DNA of 64,000 bases, taken from contig JAJYXP010000009.1 in the NCBI GenBank assembly GCA_021801705.1, positions 1-64,000 on the forward strand, in the 5' to 3' direction. The notes beneath the pieces are model-generated. The model was not told the DNA's origin, searched no databases, and worked only from the letters and a program-made list of their open reading frames with translations. How positions within the stretch are numbered: the first letter of the stretch is position 1; each line of letters begins with the position of its first letter. This DNA comes from Pseudomonadota bacterium. Lineage in GTDB: Bacteria; Pseudomonadota; Gammaproteobacteria; Burkholderiales; Sulfuricellaceae. Position numbers and translations under genes: made by a program. Shown piece by piece: positions 34,030 through 43,574 of this stretch.

Positions 34030-37000
34030 TCATAATGATTTTTTCTGGCGCAGGAACTGCTCGATCTGCTCCCCAGGAACCGCCGGGCTGAACAGGAACC
34101 CCTGAATCTCATCGCATTTAAGCAGCCGCAGCAGCTTCGCCTGCTCATTGGTCTCCACGCCTTCCGCGATGACCCGCAAATTCAGGGAATGCGCCAGGGA
34201 GATGATGGCAGAGACGATACTCAGATCGTCGGCATTGCTGGTCATGTTGATAATGAATGCCCGGTCAATTTTTAATGAATTGATCGGCAGTTTGGCGATA
34301 TAGCTGAGCGAGGAGTAGCCCGTGCCGAAATCGTCAATCGCCACCTCCACCCCTATCTCCCGGATAGCCCGGAGCTTCTGGATATTGGCCTCGATGTCCT
34401 GCATGACCAGGCTCTCGGTAATCTCAATCTCCAACCCGCCGGGTACCCCTCCAAAACCGCTCACCGCGCGCTCTATCGTGCTGACGAAATCATTTCTCTG
34501 TAGCTGAACCTGCGAGACATTGACGGCAATTCGCGGCGGAGACAAATTATTTTTTTGCAAGTCTCGATAATCCGCCATCGCCCTCGCCAAAGCCCAGGCG
34601 CCCGCCTCAATGATCATCCCGGTTTCTTCGAGCAGTGGAATGAATTTCCATGGCGGCACCAAGCCGGTTTCCGGATCGTTCCAGCGCATCAGTGCCTCCA
34701 ACCCGCCGATCTGGTTGCTCTTGAGATCGACTTTAGGCTGGTAATGCAGCACCAACTGCTCCTGCTCCAGTGCCCGACGCAGCTTGTTCTCCAGAGTCAG
34801 CCTCTCGGCGACCCGGGCATTGAACTCGGGGGTATAGAACAAATACTTGTCGCCGGAGAGCTTGGTCTTTTTCAAAGCCGCTTCGGCGTTGCGGAACAAG
34901 GTATCGGCATCTTTCCCGTCGTCAGGAAAAATAGCGATACCCGCTCTGACCGAGATGCGCAGTTCCTGGTCTTCCAGCTTGAATGGCTTGCTCATGGCTG
35001 CCGTGACCTGATTCTCAAAGAAGTGCACCACGTCTGCCTCTTCCCTGATATTGGACAAAACCATGCCAAAGCAGTCAGCGCTGATACGCGCCAGATGATC
35101 CACCCCTACCCCCGTGTCTATCAGACGTTTAGCTACCTGTTTCAGCAGTCCATCGCCAGAGTGCCGCCCAAACGTCTCATTGATATCTCTAAAACGCTCC
35201 AGATCGATTGCCAGCACCGCTACCGTTTCACCGCTTCGTACATCATGCAGGTGCTGACCCAGACGGTCGTAAAACAGCGCACGATTCGGCAGGCCGGTAA
35301 TCACGTCATAGTAGGCGAGATAATTGAGTTTCTCCTCCTTTTTGAGGTGATCCAGGGCGAATGAAATATCGCCCGCCATCTCGACCAGCAACCTCATCTC
35401 ATCGTCATCGAACGCATCCGGTTCTGAGGCGTAAAGCGCGAACACGCCAACCGGTCGCCCCTCTGCAACCAGCGGAAACACTGTCACGGAACGATAGCCA
35501 CGGCTCAATGCCTCGCTGCGCCAGGTTGCCATGCGTTCGTCGCTGGCGATGTCGTTGCAGATCATCGGCTTCACCTCGGTCAGCGCCTGTGTGGTTAACG
35601 CACAGCTTCCCGGAATATCCTCGCGTGCGGTCAAATTGATCTGCGCCAGATAGCCGTCGTCGCGGCCTGCCTGGGCGACCGGCGTCACCTGCTGGCTGTC
35701 TGCATCGAACTTGCCGATCCACGCGAAAGTAAACCCGCCATGCTCCACCGCGATGCGACAGGCTTCCCTGAACAGTTCCTCCTCCTCGCGGACGCGCACG
35801 ATCGTGGTGTTGATGCCGCTGAGTACGCCGTAAATCCGGTTGAGGCGCGCGATCCGCGCTTCGCTTGCCTTGCGCTGTGTGATGTCGCGCGCGATGGTGG
35901 ACAGGTACTCCGCCGATCCGTCTGGCCTCTTGTGCGCGATGATGACCTGCAACACCGCTATCTCATTCCCGTCCGGTCTCAGGAAGGCGGTTTCTCCGCT
36001 CCAGGTCCCGTGCTCGATGGCGTGGGGGATGCCCGTCTCCCGTACCAGCTCGAGCGCCCAATCCGGATGTCCCGCGCCCACGCGCAACTCGGAAATGTCC
36101 TGTCCCGGCTCATATCCGAGCATGCGCAGGCCCGCCTGGTTTATATAGAGCGTATGGCCGTCGAGATCCCCGGTAGCCACGAAATCCGGGGTCGCCTCCA
36201 GAATCGCAACGAGCCTCGCCTGCTCTTCCTGGATACACTTACGCTCGGCAATTTCCGCGGTCAGCGCGGCGGTTCGCTCCTCGACCAACTGCTCGAGATG
36301 TTCGTGCAGCCTGGCCCGTTCCATTGCCACCGCCACCTGGTTGCCGACGCCGTGCAGCACCTTCAGCTCCTCTTCGTCGAACAGGCCTTCTTTCGGTCCG
36401 ACCAGATTCATCAGTCCCAGCGTGCGCTCCCCGAGCCACAGCGGCACGGTGGCGTGGTAGCGCAGCCCATTCGTGCCGCTCTTGACCTTGGCGAGCCGTT
36501 CACATTCGAGGATATTGCTCACCGCGTCGAGCTTGCCGGAGAGTAGCTGCTTGCGGCACGCGCAGTTGCCGTCCAGCGCGCCGGGAACCGTAAACGCCGG
36601 CGGCAGGTTGTGCATGGCGACGAACCGGAAGCCGGACTCGCCTTCGCGCATGCAAATCCAGCCGGCCTGGACGCCGGGCAGATCCATTGCGCGCTCTAGC
36701 GCCAGTTCCGCCACCTGCTGTTCGCTGACCGCCTGGTTAAGCCCTTCCGCGATGCGGTACAACCCGTTCAGCACATGGTTGAAATGCTCCAGTTCCTTTT
36801 CCCGCAGTTTGAGCTCATTGTTGATACGAACCGCCTGCTCGTAGGTCGAGATCAGCAAATCCAGAATCTGCTGCCGCTCGGCGGTGATGAAATGCTTGTG
36901 GCCGCCCAGCTCAATTTCCACCCCCATTTGCATCTTCTGGTTCTTGCGCAGATCAAGGTTCATCAGCAGGTACTCGATGCGCGACAGCAGATAGCGCTCC

Positions 37001-37341
37001 TCATACGGTTTGCGGATGAAATTGTCCGCGCCGCACTCCAGCCCGCGGATCACGTCCTGCGCATCCGAGAGCGTGGTCACCAGGATGACCGGAATATCCT
37101 TCAGCTTTTCGTCGGATTTGATCGCCTTGCACAGTTCGTAGCCATCCATCTCCGGCATCACGATGTCGCTGATGACCAGCGAGGGCTTTTGTGCCTGCGC
37201 CGCTTCCAGCGCCTCCTTGCCATTCGCCGTGGCGGTCACTTTGTAGCCGTGTTCTTCAAGCAGGAAACGGAGTTGTTCGGCCTGTGTCCGGCTGTCCTCG
37301 GCAATGAGGACTTCGATGTCACTATTTTTAATGGATTGCAT
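34030..37341 (-). CDS. response regulator with GAF, PAS, GAF, degenerate GGDEF and EAL domains
   Basis: The 1103-residue protein starts with a receiver domain (phospho-acceptor Asp59 in LVISDIVMPEMDGYE). A GAF domain (about 190-350), a PAS domain (about 370-490), a second GAF and then GGDEF and EAL domains follow. The cyclase signature position reads ISADCFGMVL instead of GGDEF, so cyclase activity is unlikely. The EAL part is intact (GGLEALMRW, EITESLVM, DDFGTGYSSLSYI), so it is probably a c-di-GMP phosphodiesterase. AAGGAG precedes ATG 37341. It starts right after the cheB stop and is the last gene of the cluster. Confidence 0.92.
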   Translation of the reverse strand: MQSIKNSDIEVLIAEDSRTQAEQLRFLLEEHGYKVTATANGKEALEAAQAQKPSLVISDIVMPEMDGYELCKAIKSDEKLKDIPVILVTTLSDAQDVIRGLECGADNFIRKPYEERYLLSRIEYLLMNLDLRKNQKMQMGVEIELGGHKHFITAERQQILDLLISTYEQAVRINNELKLREKELEHFNHVLNGLYRIAEGLNQAVSEQQVAELALERAMDLPGVQAGWICMREGESGFRFVAMHNLPPAFTVPGALDGNCACRKQLLSGKLDAVSNILECERLAKVKSGTNGLRYHATVPLWLGERTLGLMNLVGPKEGLFDEEELKVLHGVGNQVAVAMERARLHEHLEQLVEERTAALTAEIAERKCIQEEQARLVAILEATPDFVATGDLDGHTLYINQAGLRMLGYEPGQDISELRVGAGHPDWALELVRETGIPHAIEHGTWSGETAFLRPDGNEIAVLQVIIAHKRPDGSAEYLSTIARDITQRKASEARIARLNRIYGVLSGINTTIVRVREEEELFREACRIAVEHGGFTFAWIGKFDADSQQVTPVAQAGRDDGYLAQINLTAREDIPGSCALTTQALTEVKPMICNDIASDERMATWRSEALSRGYRSVTVFPLVAEGRPVGVFALYASEPDAFDDDEMRLLVEMAGDISFALDHLKKEEKLNYLAYYDVITGLPNRALFYDRLGQHLHDVRSGETVAVLAIDLERFRDINETFGRHSGDGLLKQVAKRLIDTGVGVDHLARISADCFGMVLSNIREEADVVHFFENQVTAAMSKPFKLEDQELRISVRAGIAIFPDDGKDADTLFRNAEAALKKTKLSGDKYLFYTPEFNARVAERLTLENKLRRALEQEQLVLHYQPKVDLKSNQIGGLEALMRWNDPETGLVPPWKFIPLLEETGMIIEAGAWALARAMADYRDLQKNNLSPPRIAVNVSQVQLQRNDFVSTIERAVSGFGGVPGGLEIEITESLVMQDIEANIQKLRAIREIGVEVAIDDFGTGYSSLSYIAKLPINSLKIDRAFIINMTSNADDLSIVSAIISLAHSLNLRVIAEGVETNEQAKLLRLLKCDEIQGFLFSPAVPGEQIEQFLRQKKSL

Positions 37342-37344
37342 TAT

Positions 37345-38397
37345 TCAGGCTCCTTCACGCTTTTTTGCCAGGTTCGTCAGCACCGCAGCGATTTTGTCCG
37401 GCGCAAGAATAAACGTCGCAGCATCCAGCTTGATCGCCTCACCCGGCATGCCGTGCACCACGGAACTATCCTTGTCCTGGGCAAAAGTGACCGCCCCTTT
37501 TTCCTTCAACAGCCGCAGTTCCTCTGCGCCATCGCGCCCCATGCCGGTGAGCAGGCCGGCGACAGCGTCACCGCCGTACACTGCGGCAAGCGAGCGGAAC
37601 AAATAAGAAACCGAGGGGCGCAGCCCGTTTTCCGGCTCATCCTTGGTGAGGACGATTTTTCCGCCGTGCGCCACCTTCATCTGAAATTCATCAGGCGCGA
37701 CATAGACATGGCCGGGAACAAGGTACTCACCGTGCATGGCCACATGAACAGGCAGGCCGGATGACTGTGCCAGCCACTCGACGAAGGAAGCAACGAAGCC
37801 GGACGCCATGTGCTGGACGATCAACACCGGCAGCGGAAAATACTTGGGCAGCATCGCCAGTATCGTCTGCAGCACGGGCGGCCCACCGGTCGAGGCGCCC
37901 ATGGCGATCACTTTGACCCTTGCCGGTTTACCCTGCGGCGCTTGTGCCGCCGGTGGCAAGACCGGCTCGCGCCGCGTTTGCGGCCAGCGCCGCACCACCT
38001 TCACTTCCGACATCAGTTTCACCGTTTGCACCAGTTCCATCGGTGCGGACTCATGGTCCGGGTGGCCGATGCCGGCCGGTCGGCGCAGCACTGCCAACGC
38101 CCCCGCTTCCATAGCACGAAACATCGTTGTATTCTCGTGTGGGTCAGTGCTTCCGCTAACGATCACGATGGGGGTCGGGTCGGTTTCCATGATGCGGCGC
38201 GTCGCTTCCAGTCCATCCATTTTCGGCATGTGGATGTCCATCGTGATCACATCGGGCCGGTAGCGCTTTATCGCGTCGAGCGCCTCCTCGCCGTTATTCG
38301 CGCTACCGACCACCCGGATATCGGGATCGGAGTTAAGAATGTAAATGAGAAACTCGCGCACCACGGGAGAGTCTTCAACCACCAGGACTTTGATCAT
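37345..38397 (-). CDS. cheB: chemotaxis methylesterase CheB
   Basis: The 350-residue protein has an N-terminal receiver (Asp54 in VITMDIHMPKMDG) and a C-terminal methylesterase domain. The catalytic Ser is in AMGASTGGPP, the His in LIVQHMASGF and the Asp in GMGRDGAEELR. It removes methyl groups from glutamates of the MCPs and is activated by CheA phosphorylation. AGGAAA precedes the start. It is 33 bp downstream of a GGDEF-EAL gene and 3 bp from the following response-regulator gene. Confidence 0.95.
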   Translation of the reverse strand: MIKVLVVEDSPVVREFLIYILNSDPDIRVVGSANNGEEALDAIKRYRPDVITMDIHMPKMDGLEATRRIMETDPTPIVIVSGSTDPHENTTMFRAMEAGALAVLRRPAGIGHPDHESAPMELVQTVKLMSEVKVVRRWPQTRREPVLPPAAQAPQGKPARVKVIAMGASTGGPPVLQTILAMLPKYFPLPVLIVQHMASGFVASFVEWLAQSSGLPVHVAMHGEYLVPGHVYVAPDEFQMKVAHGGKIVLTKDEPENGLRPSVSYLFRSLAAVYGGDAVAGLLTGMGRDGAEELRLLKEKGAVTFAQDKDSSVVHGMPGEAIKLDAATFILAPDKIAAVLTNLAKKREGA

Positions 38398-38430
38398 GGG
38401 AATTTCCTCATGGTTGTCGGCGTTGCCGGG

Positions 38431-40668
38431 TTACGTTGCCACATCACCCGGCCCCTCGCCTGCGGCCGGGCACCTGCCGCTGCGCAACAGGCGGGCGATG
38501 TCGCCGGCGGGCACGGGCCGGCTGAAATAGTAGCCCTGCATCGTGTCGCAGCCCTGGCGGCGCAGGAAGTCCAGTTGCTCCTTCGTCTCCACGCCCTCGG
38601 CGACGGCGCGGAGGCCGAGGGCGCGCGCCATGGTAATGATGGCGGTGACGATCGCCGCGTCGTCCGGGTCGACGGTGATGTCGCGCACGAATCCGCGATC
38701 GATCTTGAGCGCGTCGATCGGCAGGCGTTTGAGATAGGCGAGGCTCGAATAGCCGGTGCCGAAGTCGTCGATCGAGATTTGCACGCCGTGGCGCACCAGC
38801 CGCGCGAGCATATCGGCGGCGGCCTCCGGTTCCTGGATCAGGATGCTCTCGGTCAGCTCCAGTTCGAGACGGTGCGGCGCCAGGCCGGTCTCGGCCAGCA
38901 CCCGCCCGATGGTTTTGTCGAAATCCGGCTGGCGGAACTGGCGCGCGGAGAGGTTCACCGCGACGTGCAGCGCCGGCAGCCCGGCCGCGTGCCACGCCCG
39001 CGCCTGGGCGCAGGCCTGACGCAATGCCCACTCGCCCAGCGGCACGATCAGTCCCGTCTCTTCCGCCAGCGGAATGAATTTCGCCGGCGGCAATACGCCG
39101 AGGCGCGGGTGTTGCCAGCGTATCAGGGCCTCGACACCGGTGATGGCGCCGTTCGCCAGACTCGTCTGCGGCTGGTAGTGCAGCAGGAATTCCCCGCGTT
39201 CGAGCGCGTTGCGCAGGTCGTTTTCCATCGCCAGCCGCTCGGCGGCAGTGGCCGTCATCTCCGCCGAGTAGTACTGGTAATCGTCGCTCCGTTCGCGCGC
39301 GCGGTGCATGGCGATGTCGGCGTTCTTGAGCAGCGTCTCGGCGTCCGCCCCATCCGCGGGATAGAGGCTGATGCCCAGCGTCACCGGCAGGCGCAGTTCG
39401 TGGCCGCCGGCGCGCAGCGGTTGCGCGAAGCCGTCGCGGATCGTCTGCATCGCGTGCGCAACGTCTTCGGTACGGGCAAGGTCGGCGAGCATCGCGCAGA
39501 AATCGTCGCCGCCGAAGCGGGCAAGGGAATCGCCCGGGCGCAGGCTGGCGGCGAGCCGTTCGGCCACGGCCTTGATGAACAGATCGCCGGTTTCATGGCC
39601 GAGCGTGTCGTTGACGTTCTTGAAGCCCCTCAGGTCCAGGCACACGATCGCCAGCCGGCGGTCATGACGCGCCGCTTCGATGATCTCCTGCCGGATGCGG
39701 TCGAGCAGCAGCAGACGGTTGGGCAGCCCGGTCAGTTCATCGTGGTAAGCGAGGTAACGAATGCGCTCCTCGGCCCGCTTGCGTTCCGTGACATCCACGA
39801 CGTAACCGTCGTAATGGGTGATCTCCCCGGCGTCGTTCCTGACGACTATCGCGCTGTCCTCGACCCAGCGGGCTTCCCCGTCGGCGCGGACGATGCGGTA
39901 GGTCTGCGTGAAATGATCCACCCTGGATTCGCTGTAGGCTTTCACTTCCCGGGCCACCCATTCCAGGTCTTCGGGGTGGACGATGCCGGCATAGAGGATC
40001 CTGCCGCTCATGAAGTCGTCCGCCGAATAGCCGAACTGGGCGACATTGGGCGAGACGTATTCCACCGGCCAGTTTTCCCTTGCCGCCCATTGAAAGACCA
40101 CCGTGGGCCCCGCGATGAACAGCTTCTGTTCCCGCTTCAGCGCCTCCCACGCCCGGTTGCGGTCGGCGATGATCCCGGCGGTGTACGCCTCGTTGTGGCG
40201 GCAGAGCAGGATGGCTTTGGCCAGGTTCGCCATCACCGGCTGGAAAATGCGCGTGAGCGGCAGCTCGGTGTGGGGCGCCGCCGGCGCGAGCAGCAGGATC
40301 ACGCCGCAGTGGTCGATCGGCAGGCGCAGGAATACCGAGTAGGGGTTGGCCGGGCAGGGCAGCGATTCGAGCAAGACCGCATCCTCGCGCAGCTCGGCGC
40401 CGCCGCGCAGCAGCGCGGCCGGCAGTTTCACCGTGCGCCCGGTGCAGGCACCGAGCTCGTAGTCGCCGACAGCGGCGTCGATCCGCGCCTCGACGGTTTG
40501 TGTACCGGCGTCGGGGGGCAGATCGAAGAACACCAGCCCGGCCGGAAACGAGGTATGGTAGAGCAGCCGCTGCAGCGTCTTCGTCAGCAGCGGCCTCACG
40601 CTCGTCTCGCCGCCGATGACCAGGGCCATCTCGTACAGGATGGTCAGGATTTGCTGCTCGCGGTTCAT
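38431..40668 (-). CDS. GAF-PAS-GGDEF-EAL c-di-GMP enzyme
   Basis: The 745-residue protein has an N-terminal GAF-like sensor (from NREQQILTILYEMALVIGG), a PAS domain (GPTVVFQWAARENWPVEYVS), a GGDEF domain with the signature RFGGDDF and an EAL domain (GVEALIRWQHP, ELTESIL, DDFGTGYSSLAYL). Both catalytic signatures are close to consensus, so it may make or break c-di-GMP depending on input. ATG 40668 overlaps the FIST gene stop as ATGA and has a GGGGAGGGG site. The frame upstream to 40731 is rejected. The overlap ties it to the FIST sensor. Confidence 0.93.
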   Translation of the reverse strand: MNREQQILTILYEMALVIGGETSVRPLLTKTLQRLLYHTSFPAGLVFFDLPPDAGTQTVEARIDAAVGDYELGACTGRTVKLPAALLRGGAELREDAVLLESLPCPANPYSVFLRLPIDHCGVILLLAPAAPHTELPLTRIFQPVMANLAKAILLCRHNEAYTAGIIADRNRAWEALKREQKLFIAGPTVVFQWAARENWPVEYVSPNVAQFGYSADDFMSGRILYAGIVHPEDLEWVAREVKAYSESRVDHFTQTYRIVRADGEARWVEDSAIVVRNDAGEITHYDGYVVDVTERKRAEERIRYLAYHDELTGLPNRLLLLDRIRQEIIEAARHDRRLAIVCLDLRGFKNVNDTLGHETGDLFIKAVAERLAASLRPGDSLARFGGDDFCAMLADLARTEDVAHAMQTIRDGFAQPLRAGGHELRLPVTLGISLYPADGADAETLLKNADIAMHRARERSDDYQYYSAEMTATAAERLAMENDLRNALERGEFLLHYQPQTSLANGAITGVEALIRWQHPRLGVLPPAKFIPLAEETGLIVPLGEWALRQACAQARAWHAAGLPALHVAVNLSARQFRQPDFDKTIGRVLAETGLAPHRLELELTESILIQEPEAAADMLARLVRHGVQISIDDFGTGYSSLAYLKRLPIDALKIDRGFVRDITVDPDDAAIVTAIITMARALGLRAVAEGVETKEQLDFLRRQGCDTMQGYYFSRPVPAGDIARLLRSGRCPAAGEGPGDVAT

Positions 40669-41831
40669 GCGCCGTCCCCTCCCCAGCGGCTCGCAACCAG
40701 GGTGGCGTTGTGGAACAGCGGATAGCCCCACTGCGAGGAGCCGCCGATCTCGCCGAGCGACAGGGCCCCGGCGACCTGCGCCGCCTGCGTACGCCGCATC
40801 AGCTCGCGCACCTCGTTTTCCGCCGCCTCGATGCCGAGGTACAGCCGCCGCCCGGCGCAGTAGAACAGCAGCAGCTCCCGTCCCGCGGGCGGCCTGTCGA
40901 GCGCCGCGAGCCCCTGCACCAGCGTGTCTAGCGTATGCACCGAGTCCACCGCCGGGGCCTTGAGCAGCGTCAACATCGCGTTAGGCGGCACCTCGCCCAC
41001 GCAGAAGAGCGAACCGTCCTCCTCGATCGCCACCGGGATGCGCACCAGGATCATGCCGTTGGCGCGCACGATGCCGAAAGGGAAATGCACCGCGTAGCGG
41101 TAGAAGTTCTCGCGGTCGATCTCCACGCCGTATTGCTCGCGCGCCATCTCCTGGTAGACCTCGAAGGCCGGGCGCCAGCTAATATGGATGATGCGGTTGC
41201 CCACGGTGGAAGTCGCAGTCAGCATCTGTGGCGGTGCACGATAACCATGCTCGAGAACGGCGCCGGGATGGGGCTTCATCAGTATCGCCAGCACGCCGTC
41301 CTGAATGGTGCGGGAGCCGTCGAACAGGCACGGCATGGGCCGGAACGCCTCGCTGCCGGCATTGGCGCCCATGTAGTGAACGCGATTGGCGAGCCGCAGG
41401 TAGAGTTCGTCGAGCAGGGTGGCGATGTTCGGCACCATCGCGTCGAACAGCAGGAACAGCGTCGCGTTGCGGCTGTTGCCGAGATGGGGCCTGAGACCTG
41501 CCGCGATCGCGTCCATCGCCGCCGGGATTTTCTCCGGCTCGCGCGGCAGGTTCGGGTGCAGCGCGGCGTAGGGCATCTCGTCGAAGCGCAGCAGCCACGC
41601 GCCTTGCATGCGGAACGCGCCGTCCTCGATCAGCGCCGGGAACAGCGCGCCGACGACGGGGATATGGCGGCGCGCGCAGACCTGTTGCACGCGCGCAACG
41701 GAGTCCCGCTCGGCCTCCGGCAGCAGCGCGAGCACGCCCATCCGCGGCTGGCTGGCTTGCCAGGCGGCCAGCAGTTCATCGAGGGAGTGTTCCTCGATCT
41801 GTGGCAAGTAATGCATGGCGCTTGCTGTCAT
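40665..41831 (-). CDS. FIST-domain sensory protein
   Basis: The 388-residue soluble protein matches FIST_N plus FIST_C domains: LDELLAAWQASQPRMGVLAL, HYMGANAGSEAF, HGYRAPPQMLTAT and the C-terminal GRELLLFYCAGRRLYLG followed by ALSLGEIGG. FIST proteins are thought to bind small ligands such as amino acids and to feed chemotaxis or c-di-GMP pathways. Its stop overlaps the start of the GGDEF-EAL gene, so they are translated together. AAGGAAG precedes ATG 41831. Confidence 0.88.
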   Translation of the reverse strand: MTASAMHYLPQIEEHSLDELLAAWQASQPRMGVLALLPEAERDSVARVQQVCARRHIPVVGALFPALIEDGAFRMQGAWLLRFDEMPYAALHPNLPREPEKIPAAMDAIAAGLRPHLGNSRNATLFLLFDAMVPNIATLLDELYLRLANRVHYMGANAGSEAFRPMPCLFDGSRTIQDGVLAILMKPHPGAVLEHGYRAPPQMLTATSTVGNRIIHISWRPAFEVYQEMAREQYGVEIDRENFYRYAVHFPFGIVRANGMILVRIPVAIEEDGSLFCVGEVPPNAMLTLLKAPAVDSVHTLDTLVQGLAALDRPPAGRELLLFYCAGRRLYLGIEAAENEVRELMRRTQAAQVAGALSLGEIGGSSQWGYPLFHNATLVASRWGGDGA

Positions 41832-41856
41832 CGTCTTGCTTCCTTACGCATCGTTT

Positions 41857-41902
41857 GCAGGTCGGGCTTTAGCCCGACATGTCGGGTTAAAACCCGACCT
41901 AC
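41857..41902. repeat. 46-bp double hairpin repeat
   Basis: Starts GCAGGTCGGGCTTTAGCCC and ends AACCCGACCTAC; two adjacent stems joined by ACATGT. It lies in the 105-bp gap between the FIST gene and the upstream cyclase gene. Same family as 9288, 25822 and 48385. Confidence 0.85.
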
Positions 41903-41936
41903 ATGGGATTCGGCGCGTGTTTCGCTATTTATGGGA

Positions 41937-43556
41937 TCATGTACTTGCATAACCGAATCGGTTTCCGCCGCTGTTCTTTGCCGCATACATGGCCTCATCA
42001 GGCTTTTTGATCAGTTCATCGATATCGGAAGCATCCACAGGATAGATTGCAATGCCCATGCTTCCGGATATGGATGCCTCGATCCCGTCGAAGTGAAATG
42101 GCTGCGCAAGCACATTGGTAATGTTCCGCGCCACTGTTTCGATTCGTGATGTTTTGGCGAGCTCGGCCAGTACCACGGTAAATTCATCCCCGCCCAAGCG
42201 AGCCACCGTATCGCTACTACGAATACAACCACTAATTCGACGCGAAACCTCGACGAGTAACCGATCCCCCACAGCATGGCCAAATTCGTCGTTCACCTCC
42301 TTGAAGCGATCCAGATCAATAAAAAACAGGGCCAGTGCTTCTTTTTCCCGGCGGCATTTTTTTATCCCTTGCTCCAATCGGTCAAGAAACAATCGGCGAT
42401 TGGGCAGATTGGTCACGCTGTCGTAGTTCGCCTGCCTCCAGATCAGATCGTCCAAACGCTTCTTTTCCGTCACGTCCGAGGATATCTTGACGTAACGATA
42501 CACGCTGCCATCCTTGTTCCGTACTGTATTGATGATGACTTGTTCCGCGTACAGCTCGCCGTCCTTACGCCTGTTCCACCACTCCCCTTCCCAATGCCCG
42601 GTTTTCTCCAATGTTTGCCACATGTTTTGATAGAACTCCCTGCTTTGCTTGCCTGAGCTCAACAGCCTGGGGTTGCGCCCGATCACTTCATGGGCTTCAT
42701 AACCCGTGGATTGCGTAAATGCCGGGTTTACGCCGACGATCAAGCCGTTGGCATCGGCAACAACAATGGACGCGGTGCTTGCGTTAAATACCAATGCGGA
42801 CAGCTCCAGTTCCGCTTCCTGGCGTTTGCGTTCGCTGATGTCACGCACGAAAACAAAGATCACCCCGCCGCGGATGCCGGCGTAGCTCACGCTCACCTCA
42901 AGTTCAACGAGATGCCCATCTTTACGCCGGTGCCGGGTCTCAAAGAGATCGTGGCCTGTTTCTATCACTTTCCGGAGATGGGCGGCGGTTTCTTCCGGCG
43001 ATTCGACTGCCTCCAGGTCGGAAACGTGCATGGACAGGAGTTCCTCCCGGGAATATCCGACCATGTTGCAGAAGGTGTCGTTGACATCGATGATCCGCGC
43101 GTCCTGCGCGTTGACCATCCAGTAACCGTCGCCCGTTGCCTGGATGATTTTCCGGTACTCGATTTCGCCTTGCTTGCGGCTGGCGATATTCCGGCAAATA
43201 TTCAGGATAATCCGCTGCCCGCCATGCTCGATCACCCGCATATGCATTTCAACGGGAATTTGTCTTCCGTCGCGGTGTGCATGAACCGCCTCAAAGGTGC
43301 ATTCCCCATCCTTTCTTATCCGCGCCAAGCGTTCGGCAACTTTTTCGGATGATCCGCGCCCGTTGATCTGTTCCGGGCGCATGCGCAGCAATTCCTCCCT
43401 GGCATACCCCACATGGTCGCAAGCCGCCTGGTTGACCGCAATGAAATTGCCTTCCAGGTCCGCCACAAAAATGGCGTCGCAGGCATTTTCAAAAAGCATC
43501 CGGTACATTTCTTCAGGCAATTCCTGATGTTCCCTGCCTTGAACATGGGACGTCAT
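41937..43556 (-). CDS. PAS-PAS-PAS diguanylate cyclase
   Basis: The 539-residue soluble protein carries three PAS domains (starting near residues 17, 138 and 260: MLFENACDAIFVADLEG, IIQATGDGYWMVNAQD, LVFNASTASIVVADANG). A GGDEF domain with an intact ARLGGDEFTVVL signature and the NLPNRRLFLDRLEQ start follows. It is expected to make c-di-GMP in response to a redox, light or small-ligand signal, which cannot be specified. The ribosome-binding site is weak. It follows 18 bp after the membrane-bound cyclase gene. Confidence 0.93.
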   Translation of the reverse strand: MTSHVQGREHQELPEEMYRMLFENACDAIFVADLEGNFIAVNQAACDHVGYAREELLRMRPEQINGRGSSEKVAERLARIRKDGECTFEAVHAHRDGRQIPVEMHMRVIEHGGQRIILNICRNIASRKQGEIEYRKIIQATGDGYWMVNAQDARIIDVNDTFCNMVGYSREELLSMHVSDLEAVESPEETAAHLRKVIETGHDLFETRHRRKDGHLVELEVSVSYAGIRGGVIFVFVRDISERKRQEAELELSALVFNASTASIVVADANGLIVGVNPAFTQSTGYEAHEVIGRNPRLLSSGKQSREFYQNMWQTLEKTGHWEGEWWNRRKDGELYAEQVIINTVRNKDGSVYRYVKISSDVTEKKRLDDLIWRQANYDSVTNLPNRRLFLDRLEQGIKKCRREKEALALFFIDLDRFKEVNDEFGHAVGDRLLVEVSRRISGCIRSSDTVARLGGDEFTVVLAELAKTSRIETVARNITNVLAQPFHFDGIEASISGSMGIAIYPVDASDIDELIKKPDEAMYAAKNSGGNRFGYAST

Positions 43557-43574
43557 TTATTCGCCCTGTTCAGT

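Noticed and set aside
37810-40725. 971-codon open frame on the plus strand
   Set aside because: It is antisense to the cheB and GGDEF-EAL genes, with His/Arg-rich composition and no domain; it reflects high GC codon bias.
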